DNA of 64,000 nucleotides, from contig SCNS01000012.1 of assembly GCA_005503215.1 (NCBI GenBank), forward strand, positions 1 through 64,000. The letters run 5' to 3'. Position 1 is the stretch's first letter. Each line of letters begins with the position of its first letter. The notes under the pieces were generated by a model. That model was not told the DNA's origin and searched no databases. It was given only the letters and a program-made list of their open reading frames with translations. Shown here piece after piece: positions 8,560 to 17,597 of the stretch. The stretch comes from Sphingomonadaceae bacterium 3R27C6. Lineage in GTDB: Bacteria > Pseudomonadota > Alphaproteobacteria > Sphingomonadales > Sphingomonadaceae. A program made the translations under genes and the position numbers.

Positions 8560-9261
8560 ATGAGCGACATCAACAATATCGTGGTCCTGACCGGCGCCGG
8601 CGTTTCGGCCGAAAGCGGCATCGACACCTTTCGCGACAGCGGCGGCCTGTGGGAACAGCATCGCGTCGAGGATGTCGCGACCCCCGAAGCCTTTGCGCGC
8701 GACCCAGACCTTGTCCTGCGCTTCTACGACATGCGGCGCGAGGCGATCCAGACCAAGGCGCCGAACGCCGCGCATGAGGCGCTCGCGCGGCTCGACGCCG
8801 CTTGGCCGGGCGAACTGCTCATCGTAACACAAAATGTCGACGACCTCCACGAGCGCGCGGGCGCGAAGCGGCTGATCCATATGCATGGCGAGCACCTCAA
8901 TGCCTGGTGTACCGCATGCGATGCGCGGGTGCCGTGGACGGGGCCGCTCCTCGATCGCCCCGCGTGCAGCGCGTGCGGCATCGTCGGCACCCTGCGCCCC
9001 GATATCGTCTGGTTCGGCGAGATGCCGTACCGGATGGAGGACATTTATCACGCCCTGAACCGCGCCGACCTGTTCGTGTCGATCGGCACGTCGGGCGCGG
9101 TCTATCCCGCCGCGGGCTTCGTGCGCGAGGCGCGCGCATCGGGCGCGCGGACGCTCGAGCTCAATATGGAGCCGAGCCAGGGCAGCTACTGGTTCGACGA
9201 GGCGCGGCAGGGTCCGGCGACGCGGCTGGTGCCCGAGTGGGTCGAAGAGATGCTGGGCTAG
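8560..9261 (+). CDS. cobB: NAD-dependent protein deacylase, class III sirtuin
   Basis: The 233-residue protein has the sirtuin NAD motifs GAGVSAESGIDTFRD and TQNVDDLHERAG, the catalytic His in LIHMHGEH, and two CxxC zinc pairs (CTAC and CSAC). The segment FYDMRRE has the Tyr-X2-Arg pair that binds acidic acyl groups in SIRT5/CobB-type sirtuins, so desuccinylation or demalonylation is likely as well as deacetylation. It ends at the base next to the convergent tadA stop. It is a CobB in the sirtuin sense and is not part of the cobalamin operon further right. Confidence 0.93.
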   Translation: MSDINNIVVLTGAGVSAESGIDTFRDSGGLWEQHRVEDVATPEAFARDPDLVLRFYDMRREAIQTKAPNAAHEALARLDAAWPGELLIVTQNVDDLHERAGAKRLIHMHGEHLNAWCTACDARVPWTGPLLDRPACSACGIVGTLRPDIVWFGEMPYRMEDIYHALNRADLFVSIGTSGAVYPAAGFVREARASGARTLELNMEPSQGSYWFDEARQGPATRLVPEWVEEMLG

Positions 9262-9717
9262 CTAGCGGCGCGACGCGAAAAAATCGCGAAGGAGCGCGGC
9301 CGCGTCGGCGTCGCCGATGCCGTCGTAAATCTCCGGCCTATGGTGGATCGTCGGCTGCGCGAAGGTGCGCGGACCGTGGACGACCGCCCCCCCCTTCGGA
9401 TCGTCGGCGCCATAATAGAGCCGCGCGATTCGCGCGTGGGCGATCGCGCCGGCGCACATCGCGCAGGGTTCGAGCGTCACATAAAGGTCGCAGCCGTCGA
9501 GCCGCTCGTTGCCGAGCTTGGCCGCAGCAATGCGAATCGCGACGATTTCGGCATGCGCGGTCGGGTCGTGCGATTCGCGCGGGCGATTATGCCCTTCGGC
9601 AATGATCTCGCCGTCCTTGACGATTACCGCGCCGACGGGCACTTCGCCCCATTCGGCCGCGATGCGCGCGAGATCGAGCGCGCGGCGCATCGGTTCGGGG
9701 AGCGGAAACTGGGCCAT
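9262..9717 (-). CDS. tadA: tRNA-specific adenosine deaminase
   Basis: This 151-residue zinc deaminase converts the wobble adenosine of tRNA-Arg(ACG) to inosine. The zinc site is intact: HAEIVAI supplies the His and the proton-shuttling Glu, and PCAMCAGAI supplies two Cys. The upstream EVPVGAVIVKDG stretch and the C-terminal LRDFFASRR tail are typical of TadA and distinguish it from guanine or cytosine deaminases. It is monocistronic as far as can be seen and convergent with the sirtuin gene. Confidence 0.94.
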   Translation of the reverse strand: MAQFPLPEPMRRALDLARIAAEWGEVPVGAVIVKDGEIIAEGHNRPRESHDPTAHAEIVAIRIAAAKLGNERLDGCDLYVTLEPCAMCAGAIAHARIARLYYGADDPKGGAVVHGPRTFAQPTIHHRPEIYDGIGDADAAALLRDFFASRR

Positions 9718-9734
9718 AAAAGCGCCCTATTCGC

Positions 9735-9763
9735 TTGACGAATCTCCGGCAAGCCGATAAGCG
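9735..9763 (+). promoter_or_regulatory. Candidate sigma-70 promoter for rpmB
   Basis: TTGACG at 9735-9740 and TAAGCG at 9758-9763 are 17 bases apart. The -35 element is good and the -10 is weak. It is on the rpmB side of the tadA/rpmB intergenic region, about 105 bases before the start codon. Confidence 0.35.
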
Positions 9764-9870
9764 CGCGCCTTTCCCGGCTCACTCCGGTCCTGTACTGCCC
9801 GTTTTACGGGAAGTGCCCGGACGCCGATCCGAAATTTTTTTGACCCAGTTTTTTAGACGAGGACGAAACC

Positions 9871-10164
9871 ATGTCGCGCATCTGCGAACTGACCGGCAAG
9901 GGCCGCCAGGTTGGCCACAATGTCAGCCACGCCAACAACAAGACCAAGCGCACGTTCCTGCCCAACCTGCAGAATGTGACGTTGCTGTCGGACGCGCTCG
10001 GCAAGGGTGTGAAGCTGCGCGTGTCGACCCACGGCCTGCGCACGGTCGAGCATAATGGCGGTCTCGACAACTGGCTGCTGAAGGCCGGCGACGACCAGCT
10101 GTCGACTTCGGCGCGCAAGGTGAAGAAGGAAGTCGCGAAGAAGCTGGCCGAAAAGGCCGCTTAA
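9871..10164 (+). CDS. rpmB: 50S ribosomal protein L28
   Basis: The 97-residue basic protein begins [20 protein letters not shown], the typical L28 N terminus, and continues with [11 protein letters not shown] and the [17 protein letters not shown] stretch of alphaproteobacterial L28. It is a component of the large ribosomal subunit. The gene stands alone and is followed by a strong terminator. Confidence 0.97.
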   Translation: MSRICELTGKGRQVGHNVSHANNKTKRTFLPNLQNVTLLSDALGKGVKLRVSTHGLRTVEHNGGLDNWLLKAGDDQLSTSARKVKKEVAKKLAEKAA

Positions 10165-10191
10165 GCGCTTTCGAATCGCTAAAAGCAATCA

Positions 10192-10219
10192 GGCCGCCGG
10201 GTTACCGCGCGGCCTTTTT
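10192..10219. terminator. Rho-independent terminator after rpmB
   Basis: A GGCCGC/GCGGCC stem with an 11-base loop is followed by five T residues. The TAA stop of the convergent phytase-like gene is inside the loop, so the element ends rpmB transcription and lies across the 3' end of the opposite gene. Confidence 0.8.
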
Positions 10220-11203
10220 GCTGTCCGGCCCCGCTTTCGGCGGCAGGCCCACCAGCTCGAATTGCAGCAGCAGGCTGCGCTGCCAGCTGTTGAAATTATT
10301 GTCGGCGACGAGCCACAACCAGGTCCGTCCCTGCTCGACCGAAATCGCGGCGCCTTCATAATTTTCGGCGAGCGCCGCCGGGACGCGGCCGATCGTCCGT
10401 GATCGCACGACAGCGTCCTTCCTCATGTCCGCGGGGTCGACGACCGCGACGATCGTCGTGAAAACGGGGTCGAAGCCGAGCCGCCGGTGCACGATCAGGA
10501 TGCGCCCGTCGGGCAGCGCCGCGGCATCGCTGACCAGCCCGCGCCCCGCCGAATCATAAAAGAAGCGAATCGGCGCGGGACCGGGCGCGGCCGGATCGCC
10601 GGTGTAGATCAACGCCTCACGCCCGCGCGGATCGTCGTTGGCGTCTTCCAGAAAGACCACCGCCCGGCCGTCCGGAAGCCGCGCCATCGCCTCAGGCCCG
10701 CGATTCCTGGGCCAGCGCGCCGGTTCGGGCAGCTTGCGTCGCGACTCGATGGCCGAAAGGCCGGCATCGAGTCGCCAGATTTCGTTGATCCCCTCGAGCG
10801 CGATCCAGCTCTTGCCGCTTTCGGGGGCGACAAACATCGCCTCGGCATCGACCATCGATTTGCGTTGCGGCCGGCCGTCGGGTGTCGGCAGCGCGCGAAT
10901 CCGGGCATCCGAAACCGAACCGCGCGCATCGAGCGTCAAGCGCACTCCATAACCATTGTCGCCGATCAGCTGAAACCGGTCCGGCCCCATCCGCGCGAGC
11001 GCCGAAAAGCCGCCGAACCGGCTGTGCGGGCTGACGAGATGCCAGCCGCGGACGAACCGCATCGCACCCGAAGCCTCGGGCGCGAAGACCAGCGGACGCG
11101 CTGCGGCGCCTTCGGTCATGTCGCCCTTCGGAAAGCGCATCACGGTGCCGGGCACCGGGCCGACGGCAAGAAATATCAGGGCAGCGAAGAGCAAACGGCG
11201 CAT
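10202..11203 (-). CDS. Exported esterase-like/phytase-like beta-propeller protein
   Basis: The 333-residue precursor begins with a signal peptide (MRRLLFAALIFLAVGPVPG). The body resembles the phytase-like domain found in proteins annotated as esterase-like activity of phytase family, with segments FGGFSALARMG, MVDAEAMFVAP, NRGPEAMARLPDG and ENYEGAAI that recur as blade motifs. A calcium-dependent phosphoesterase role has been suggested for the family but is poorly established. It is probably periplasmic. Its stop codon lies within the rpmB terminator. Confidence 0.8.
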   Translation of the reverse strand: MRRLLFAALIFLAVGPVPGTVMRFPKGDMTEGAAARPLVFAPEASGAMRFVRGWHLVSPHSRFGGFSALARMGPDRFQLIGDNGYGVRLTLDARGSVSDARIRALPTPDGRPQRKSMVDAEAMFVAPESGKSWIALEGINEIWRLDAGLSAIESRRKLPEPARWPRNRGPEAMARLPDGRAVVFLEDANDDPRGREALIYTGDPAAPGPAPIRFFYDSAGRGLVSDAAALPDGRILIVHRRLGFDPVFTTIVAVVDPADMRKDAVVRSRTIGRVPAALAENYEGAAISVEQGRTWLWLVADNNFNSWQRSLLLQFELVGLPPKAGPDSKKAAR

Positions 11204-11256
11204 CGCCGCGGGTTAGGGCGGCGATGCGCGAAAGGGAAGCGGTTCGCCGCAGAAAG

Positions 11257-11284
11257 CTGAACATCAGCCAACAACCATGTTCAG
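11257..11284. promoter_or_regulatory. Inverted repeat upstream of glycine-zipper gene
   Basis: CTGAACAT and ATGTTCAG are perfect 8-base arms separated by 12 bases. The element is about 80 bases before the start of the glycine-zipper gene, in a region with no other gene, so an operator or upstream activator site is plausible. Confidence 0.4.
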
Positions 11285-11364
11285 GCTTCGCTCAATGCGA
11301 ATCGGGCAAAACCTGTTTCATCGACAAAGCCCAGTCGGGCCCATGACGACGAAGGAGAACGACA

Positions 11365-11772
11365 ATGAAAAAGATGGTGACCCTCTCGATCGCCGCCCTG
11401 ATGTCCGCCGCGACGCTGGGCATGGCGGCTCCCGCCGCGGCACAGAACGGTTATTACGACCGCGACGGCTATTCGAGCTATTACAGCGGCTACGACCGTG
11501 ACGATCGTCGCTACGACCGCTATGACCGCCGCGACTATCGCCGCGACCGCCGCGATTACCGCAACGATCGCCGCTATTACCGTGGTGACCGCCGCAACTA
11601 TCGCCAGTGCGACAAGGGCACCGGCGGCACCGTGATCGGTGCGATTGCGGGCGGCCTTGCCGGTCATGAAATCGCCGGTCGCGGCGACCGCACGGTCGGC
11701 ACGATCATCGGCGGCGCCGTCGGCGCCCTCGCCGGCCGCGCGATCGACAAGGGGAATGACGGCTGCCGTTAA
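11365..11772 (+). CDS. Glycine-zipper 2TM-domain envelope protein
   Basis: This 135-residue protein has a signal peptide ending AAPAAAQ. It continues with a low-complexity stretch of about 55 residues rich in Tyr, Asp and Arg (repeats of the YDRRDYRRD type), followed by a C-terminal glycine zipper (GTVIGAIAGGLAGHEIAG then GTIIGGAVGALAG). Such proteins are exported and inserted in or attached to the outer membrane; related 17-kDa surface antigens and Rcp-type proteins share the zipper. A strong GAAGGAGAA ribosome site precedes the ATG. A terminator follows. Specific role unknown. Confidence 0.85.
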   Translation: MKKMVTLSIAALMSAATLGMAAPAAAQNGYYDRDGYSSYYSGYDRDDRRYDRYDRRDYRRDRRDYRNDRRYYRGDRRNYRQCDKGTGGTVIGAIAGGLAGHEIAGRGDRTVGTIIGGAVGALAGRAIDKGNDGCR

Positions 11773-11811
11773 GGGCTGTCCCGACCCCCAATAATTCCCT
11801 CTCCCCTTTCA

Positions 11812-11846
11812 CCCCGTCCGGCCCCGCGCCGGGCGGGGTTTTCTTT
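11812..11846 (+). terminator. Rho-independent terminator after glycine-zipper gene
   Basis: The outer stem CCCCG/CGGGG encloses an inner CCGG/CCGG stem and is followed by TTTTCTTT. It is 40 bases past the stop codon. Confidence 0.8.
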
Positions 11847-11962
11847 GCGTCAAGGCCGCCGGGGAGGAGGCGCTTGCCATAACGCCTGCGAAAGCCTAGG
11901 TTTGCTGCCAAGTGCACGCCTGCGGTCTTGCGGGCGCGTGAGCAGAACAGGTTACAATAGCC

Positions 11963-13066
11963 ATGCGGCAAATGGCAGCGCCATCAGGGCGACCGCCGCG
12001 GCCAAGTTCAAGAACGGGCCCGGCGGCAAAAGGACGAAACAAGGCGGGTGGCGAATCGCGTCCGATGCCGATCGTGCGGCCGCGCAGCTATGCCGCGATC
12101 GACCTTGGTACCAACAATTGCCGGCTTTTGATCGCCCGCCCGCAAAATGGCGAGCTTGTCGTCATCGACGCTTTTTCACGCATCGTCCGCCTCGGCGAAG
12201 GCTTGCACGGCAGCGGCCGCATCAGCGACGCGGCGATGGACCGCACCGTCGCGGCGCTGTCGATCTGTGCCGACAAGCTGCGCCGCCGCCACGTCTCGCT
12301 GTCGCGCGCGGTCGCGACCGAAGCGTGCCGCCGCGCGAGCAACGGCGAGGAACTGGCCGAGCGCGTCCGCCGCGAAACGGGCATCGTCCTCGACATCATC
12401 TCGGCCGCCGAAGAGGCGCGGCTCGCGGTGCTCGGCTGCCACAATCTGATGGAGCCCGGCGAAGGCCCGGCGCTGATCTTCGACATCGGCGGCGGCTCGA
12501 CCGAGCTGATGCACGTCGATGTGTCGGACCATGACGTCAAGATCCACGACTGGATCAGCGTGCCGTGGGGCGTCGTCTCGCTGACCGAACATGCGCCGCT
12601 TCCCGACGACAGCCTCGCCGGCCGCCAGGCCGCCTATGCGCATATGCGCGAAGTGACGCGCGAAGCCTTTGCCGCCTTTGCCGGGCGCGCCGAACGCTTT
12701 GCGGGCCAGAAGCTGCGCCTGCTCGGCACCAGCGGCACCGTGACGACGCTCGCCAGCGTCTTCCTCGACCTGCCGCGATACGACCGGCGCGCGGTCGACG
12801 GGCTGGTGGTCCCATCCGATGCGATGCGCGACATCAGCCGCCGCCTTGCCGACGCGAGCATCGCCGATCGTGCCGAAATCGCATGCATCGGCCGCGAGCG
12901 CGCCGACCTGGTCGTCGCGGGCTGCGCGATCCTCGAAAGCATCATCGACCTGTGGCCCGCGGTGCGCGTCGGCGTCGCCGACCGCGGCATCCGCGAGGGC
13001 ATATTGCGCACGCTGGCGATGCAGGGCCGCGACATCCCCGTCACCCGCCGCGAGTATCGCAAATGA
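11963..13066 (+). CDS. ppx: Ppx/GppA family exopolyphosphatase
   Basis: The 367-residue reading has the actin-like ATPase-fold motifs of Ppx/GppA: the phosphate-1 loop YAAIDLGTNNCRLLIA, the conserved VATEACRRASNG, and the phosphate-2 loop LIFDIGGGSTEL. Such enzymes hydrolyse polyphosphate or pppGpp. The start at 11963 gives a 34-residue basic leader; the ATG at 12065 (MPIVRPRSYAAIDLG) fits the domain start better, and neither has a clear ribosome site. The protein is shorter than E. coli Ppx, as in other alphaproteobacteria. Its stop overlaps the rlmE start (ATGA). Confidence 0.9.
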   Translation: MRQMAAPSGRPPRPSSRTGPAAKGRNKAGGESRPMPIVRPRSYAAIDLGTNNCRLLIARPQNGELVVIDAFSRIVRLGEGLHGSGRISDAAMDRTVAALSICADKLRRRHVSLSRAVATEACRRASNGEELAERVRRETGIVLDIISAAEEARLAVLGCHNLMEPGEGPALIFDIGGGSTELMHVDVSDHDVKIHDWISVPWGVVSLTEHAPLPDDSLAGRQAAYAHMREVTREAFAAFAGRAERFAGQKLRLLGTSGTVTTLASVFLDLPRYDRRAVDGLVVPSDAMRDISRRLADASIADRAEIACIGRERADLVVAGCAILESIIDLWPAVRVGVADRGIREGILRTLAMQGRDIPVTRREYRK

Positions 13067-13764
13067 GCGGCGGAAGCGGAAAGGGCGGCGGTTCGGGCCG
13101 CGGCGGTCTGCACGTGCGGGTCAAAACCGCTCGCAAGCGCAGCGTTTCATCGACGCGCTGGCTGCAGCGGCAATTGAACGATCCCTATGTCCGCCGCGCG
13201 CAGGCTGAGGGCTATCGCTCGCGCGCCGCATACAAGCTGATCGAACTCGACGAGAAATTCGGTTTCCTCAAGAAATCGCGTGCCGTCGTCGACCTTGGCA
13301 TCACGCCCGGCGGCTGGTCGCAGGTCGTGCGCAAAGCGAACCCGCGCGCGCGCGTCGCGGGGATCGACCTGCTCCACTGCGAACCGATCGAGGGCGTCGA
13401 AATCCTCGAAATGGATTTCATGGACGATGCGGCGCCCGACGCGCTGATCGAGGCGCTCGGCAGCGCCCCCGACCTCGTCATTTCGGACATGGCGGCGAAC
13501 ACCGTCGGCCATCAACAGACCGACCATTTGCGCACGATCGGCCTCGCCGAAACCGCCGCCGATTTCGCGGTGCAGAATCTGCTGCCCGGCGGCGCGTTTG
13601 TGGCCAAGGTGTTCGCGGGCGGGGCGGATCACACCCTGCTGACGCTACTAAAACGTCACTTCACAACGGTAAAGCACGCCAAACCGCCGGCGAGCCGCAA
13701 GGGGTCACCCGAACTTTATGTCGTCGCCCAAGGCTTCAAGGGCCGGAGCAAGGACGCGGAATAA
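13063..13764 (+). CDS. rlmE: 23S rRNA (uridine-2552-2'-O)-methyltransferase
   Basis: The 233-residue FtsJ-family enzyme methylates U2552 in the ribosomal A loop. The SAM loop is VVDLGITPGGWSQVV. The K-D-K-E catalytic residues are visible in AYKLIELDEKF, ISDMAAN, FVAKVFAGG and SPELYVVAQG. A glycine- and lysine-rich leader of about 25 residues precedes the domain. The start was set by the ATGA overlap with ppx, which implies coupled translation. Confidence 0.95.
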   Translation: MSGGSGKGGGSGRGGLHVRVKTARKRSVSSTRWLQRQLNDPYVRRAQAEGYRSRAAYKLIELDEKFGFLKKSRAVVDLGITPGGWSQVVRKANPRARVAGIDLLHCEPIEGVEILEMDFMDDAAPDALIEALGSAPDLVISDMAANTVGHQQTDHLRTIGLAETAADFAVQNLLPGGAFVAKVFAGGADHTLLTLLKRHFTTVKHAKPPASRKGSPELYVVAQGFKGRSKDAE

Positions 13765-13798
13765 ACAGTGTAATGGGTCGAACCGGGGGAGAATTTTG

Positions 13799-15256
13799 AT
13801 GGCCAAGTCGGGGCAGTCGGTCGCGGCTGTGACGCTCGCCGCGCTGATGCTCGCATCGTGCGGCGGCGGGGGTGGTTCGAGCACCGCCGGAAGCGGCGGC
13901 CCCGTCACGGTCACCCCGACGCCAACCCCCACCCCGACCGCCACGTGCGCGCTGGCGTCGCGCCAGGCTTTCGCGAAAGCGGTGATCGACGAATGGTATC
14001 TGTTCCCGAACGACGTCGCGAATGTCAGCGCGGCGAGCCATGGCAATGTCGAATCCTATATCGACGCGCTCGTCGCCCCGGCGCGCGCGCTGAACAAGGA
14101 CCGCTTCTTCACCTACATCACCTCGATCGCCGAGGAGAACGCCTTCTACGCCAGTGGGTCGAGCGCGGGCTTCGGCGTCCGCATGAGCTATGACGCGGCG
14201 GGTCAGCGCATCCTCATCGCCGAAGCCTATGAGAGCGCGCCGGCATTTGCCGCGGGGATCGACCGCGGCACCGCGATCGTCGCGATCGGCACGAATAGTG
14301 GAAATTTGCGTAGCGTGGCGAGCATCGTCGCCGCCGAAGGGACCGCGGGGCTCACCAACGCACTCGGCCCGAACGACCCCGGGGTCAGCCGCGTGCTGCG
14401 CATCACCGACGCGGCCGGAACGCGCGACGTCACCGTCGCCAAGGCGGACTATTCGCTCGATCCGGTTTCGGACCGCTATGGCGCAAAGATCATCACCGAG
14501 GGCGGCCGCAGCTATGGCTATCTCAACCTGCGCACCTTCATCTCGTCGGCGGACGACCAGTTGAAGGCGGCCTTCGCCGATTTCGGCGCGCGCGGCGTGA
14601 CCGACATCATCATCGATTTCCGCTACAATGGCGGCGGCCTTGTCTCGACGGCCAATCTGATGGGCGACCTGATGGGCGCGGGCCGCGCGGGGCAGCTCTT
14701 TTCGCAGACCCGTTTCCGCGCGACTAAATCGGCCGAGAATGACGAGCATCGCTTCACGCCGGGAAGCCAGTCGATCGCGCCGACGCGCATCGCCTTTATC
14801 GGCACCGGGTCGACCGCATCGGCCAGCGAACTCGTGATCAATTCGATGCTGCCCTATCTCGGCACCAATATGACGCTCGTCGGCGGCAACACCTATGGCA
14901 AGCCGGTCGGCCAGATCGCGCTCGACAAGGCCGAATGCGACGACCGCATGCGCGTCGTCGCCTTTGCGACGGCCAATTCGGCCGGCGCGGGCGACTATTA
15001 TGGCGGGCTCGCACCGAAAATCACGAACAGCTGTGCCGCGGGTGACGATCTGACCCTCCCGCTCGGCGACCCGCGCGAGGCGTCGATCCGCGCCGCGATC
15101 GGCTTCCTGTCGGGCAACGCCTGTACCACGCGCATTGCCGACGCCAGCGCGGGCCCGGCGGCGCGGAGCCGCAGCGTACGCATGCTCGCCGAGCCCGAAA
15201 TGCTCACCCCCGAGCGGCCGAGCGCCGCGCAGCGCGAACTGCCCGGGCTGTTCTGA
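13799..15256 (+). CDS. S41-family peptidase, lipoprotein
   Basis: The ATG at 13799 follows a GGGGGAGA ribosome site and opens a lipoprotein signal with lipobox LASC, then a poly-Gly and Pro-Thr linker. The 485-residue protein contains a PDZ-like region (about residues 120-200) and the S41 tail-specific protease core: STASASELVINSM carries the catalytic Ser and TYGKPVGQ the Lys. It should act in the periplasm, tethered to a membrane. It is longer at the N terminus and less canonical than CtpA, and lies just before the cobalamin riboswitch but is probably a separate unit. Confidence 0.88.
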   Translation: MAKSGQSVAAVTLAALMLASCGGGGGSSTAGSGGPVTVTPTPTPTPTATCALASRQAFAKAVIDEWYLFPNDVANVSAASHGNVESYIDALVAPARALNKDRFFTYITSIAEENAFYASGSSAGFGVRMSYDAAGQRILIAEAYESAPAFAAGIDRGTAIVAIGTNSGNLRSVASIVAAEGTAGLTNALGPNDPGVSRVLRITDAAGTRDVTVAKADYSLDPVSDRYGAKIITEGGRSYGYLNLRTFISSADDQLKAAFADFGARGVTDIIIDFRYNGGGLVSTANLMGDLMGAGRAGQLFSQTRFRATKSAENDEHRFTPGSQSIAPTRIAFIGTGSTASASELVINSMLPYLGTNMTLVGGNTYGKPVGQIALDKAECDDRMRVVAFATANSAGAGDYYGGLAPKITNSCAAGDDLTLPLGDPREASIRAAIGFLSGNACTTRIADASAGPAARSRSVRMLAEPEMLTPERPSAAQRELPGLF

Positions 15257-15314
15257 TCGCCCCCTGCTGCATCGCAGCAATTGACCGCGGCCCGGAAAAG
15301 GGGCTAACGGCCGC

Positions 15315-15480
15315 GGCAAGCGACAGGTTCCCCGGCGACGGGGACTAAGAGGGAACGGGAAAACCCCGGCTGCCCCTGCAACTGTACGCGGCGAGCCATC
15401 GGCCACTTGCCATTGGGATTCCGGTCCCGAGAAGGCGGCCGACCGGCGCTGACCCGCAAGCCAGGAGACCTGCCCGTCGC
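15315..15480 (+). promoter_or_regulatory. Cobalamin riboswitch
   Basis: The element contains the conserved cobalamin-riboswitch pieces in order: ACAGGTTCCCC, TAAGAGGGAACGGG, CTGCCCCTGCAACTGTA, and the B12 box GCCAGGAGACCTGCC at 15460-15474. It precedes btuB by about 155 bases, and the whole interval from 15257 to 15632 has no other gene. Binding of adenosylcobalamin is expected to reduce expression of the operon that runs to 24712. The exact 5' boundary is approximate. Confidence 0.93.
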
Positions 15481-15632
15481 CGTCGTCTTTCGCGCGGACA
15501 GGGTGTGCCGGGCGGACGGGGGTGAACCCGCATGACGACAAGCTTGGCTGCGCATGGCGCGGGCGATGTCGTGTGTCCACGGGACAACCGCATCGACCGT
15601 GTGCGTGAGCGGCGTTGTCGAGGGGTTATCCT

Positions 15633-17597
15633 GTGTTCAAAGTGATTTTCCGAAGTTCAATCTGCCTCGTCGCCGTTGCGGCATCTTCCGCCGCGTTCGC
15701 CGATGAGGCGTCGACCGCGCACGCGGTCGCCGACGACGCCGACAGCATCATCGTCACGGCGACGCGCGCGCCGCTGACGCTCGACGAAGTGCCGTCGTCG
15801 ATCGCCGTGCTCGACAAGGAAGCGATCGACCGCGCACAGGATATCGGCGTCACCGAATTGCTGCTCCGCACGCCCGGCATCAGCATCGCGCGCAATGGCG
15901 GCTACGGCACGTCGACCTCGCTCCGCATCCGCGGCGCCGAATCGGAGCACACCGTCGTCGTGATCGACGGGGTGAAGCTCAACGATCCGTCGTCGACCGG
16001 CGGCGGCTTCAACTTCGCCAATCTGCTCGTCGGCGATATCGACCGGATCGAAGTCCTGCGCGGCCCGCAGTCGATCCTGTGGGGTAGTCAGGCGATCGGC
16101 GGCGTCGTCAACATCGTCACCGCCTCGCCCGAAAAATCGCTCGAAGGCAGCTTTGACCTCGAAGCCGGATCGCGCCAGACCGTCAGCGCGCGCGCCGCGA
16201 TCGGCGGCCGCACCGGCCCCTTGAGCTGGCGCCTCGGCGGCCAGCGCTTCGCCACCGACGGCATTTCGTCGCACGCCAAGGCGTTCGGCGGGGTCGAGCG
16301 CGACGGCTATCGCAACACGAATCTTTCGGGCCGCGCCGAACTGGCGCTCGCCGACAATGTCAGCGCCGAGGTACGCGGCTATTATTCGAGCGGCCGCGTC
16401 GAATTCGACGGCTTCAATACCGACAGCAACGACTATGGGCTCAACAAGGAATTCGTCGGCTATGCGGGGCTCAATTTCGACCTCGCCGGCGGTCGCTTCC
16501 GCAACCGCGTCGCTTTTGCCTATACCGACACCAACCGTGATAATTTCAACCCCGACCGCGCGCGCCCGCAGAGCTTCGAGGCCGACGGCCAGAACAAGCG
16601 CTGGGAATATCAGGGCAGCTTCGATTTTACCGATCGCATCACCGCGATCTTCGGGGTCGAGAATGAACGCTCGGACTTCCGCAGCCGTTCGCCGTCGGCA
16701 TCGCTGGCAACCCCGCTTCCGGCGTTTGTGCGCGGCAAGGCAGAACTCACGAGCGCTTATGGACAGCTCAGCATCGAGCCGATCGACGGCCTGACCCTCA
16801 ATGGCGGCGTCCGCTACGACGATCACGATCGTTACGGCGGGCAGACCCTGTTCGCGGCGGGCGGCGTCTGGCGCCTCGCCACCGGCACCGTGCTGCGCGC
16901 CAGCTATGGCGAAGGCTTCAAGGCGCCGTCGCTTTATCAGCTGTTCAGCGAATATGGGAATGTCGGACTCGACCCCGAGGAAGCGCATGGCTGGGAAGCC
17001 GGCATCGAGCAGCATCTGTTCGACCGCAAGCTCGTCGTCGGCGCGAGCTGGTTCGACCGCACGACGACGAACCAGATCATCTTCAACAGCTGCAGCTTTC
17101 CGACCTCGACCGACCCGCTCTGCACGGTGCCCGGCGTCAGCCCGGTGACCCCGCGCTTCGGCTATTATCTCAACGTCGCACGCAGCGAAGCGCATGGCGT
17201 CGAGGCGTCCGCGGCGCTGACGCTCGGCGGGCTGACGCTCGATGGCAATTATAGCTGGATCGTCGCCGAGGATCGCTCGGAAGGCACCGCCAATTTCGGC
17301 AAATGGCTGCCGCGCCGCCCGCGCAACACCGCCAACGCCTCGGCGAGCTATGCCTTCGGCTTCGGGCTCGAGCTCGGTGCGGCGGTGCGCTGGTCGGGCA
17401 AGAGCTATGACAATGCGAGCAATGCGACGCGGCTCGACGATTATACGTTCGTCGATCTGCGCGCCGAATATGCGCTGTCCGACGCGGTGAAGCTGTTCGC
17501 GCGCGCCGAGAATATCTTCGACGAGCAATATATGACGGCGTTCCGTTATGGCTCGCTCGGCCGCAGCATCTACGCCGGTATCCGGGGGCGCTTCTGA
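15633..17597 (+). CDS. btuB: TonB-dependent vitamin B12 receptor
   Basis: The 654-residue outer-membrane receptor has a signal peptide ending AAFADEA, a TonB box-like segment (DSIIVTATR), a plug domain with LRIRGAESEHTVVVIDGVKL and RIEVLRGPQSILWG, and a beta barrel ending in Phe (GIRGRF). The GTG at 15633 was chosen because GAGGGG lies seven bases before it; an upstream TTG is less likely. The barrel and plug sequence, the riboswitch and the downstream genes together identify it as BtuB, which imports cobalamin or cobinamide. Confidence 0.93.
   Translation: MFKVIFRSSICLVAVAASSAAFADEASTAHAVADDADSIIVTATRAPLTLDEVPSSIAVLDKEAIDRAQDIGVTELLLRTPGISIARNGGYGTSTSLRIRGAESEHTVVVIDGVKLNDPSSTGGGFNFANLLVGDIDRIEVLRGPQSILWGSQAIGGVVNIVTASPEKSLEGSFDLEAGSRQTVSARAAIGGRTGPLSWRLGGQRFATDGISSHAKAFGGVERDGYRNTNLSGRAELALADNVSAEVRGYYSSGRVEFDGFNTDSNDYGLNKEFVGYAGLNFDLAGGRFRNRVAFAYTDTNRDNFNPDRARPQSFEADGQNKRWEYQGSFDFTDRITAIFGVENERSDFRSRSPSASLATPLPAFVRGKAELTSAYGQLSIEPIDGLTLNGGVRYDDHDRYGGQTLFAAGGVWRLATGTVLRASYGEGFKAPSLYQLFSEYGNVGLDPEEAHGWEAGIEQHLFDRKLVVGASWFDRTTTNQIIFNSCSFPTSTDPLCTVPGVSPVTPRFGYYLNVARSEAHGVEASAALTLGGLTLDGNYSWIVAEDRSEGTANFGKWLPRRPRNTANASASYAFGFGLELGAAVRWSGKSYDNASNATRLDDYTFVDLRAEYALSDAVKLFARAENIFDEQYMTAFRYGSLGRSIYAGIRGRF

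Noticed and set aside
8461-9051. Minus-strand frame opposite the sirtuin gene
   Set aside because: It overlaps the inverted repeat and a clearly coding sirtuin; no motif supports it.
15657-17528. 623-codon minus-strand frame opposite btuB
   Set aside because: It is a shadow of the TonB receptor; the composition is random Arg/Ala/Asp-rich with no start signal.
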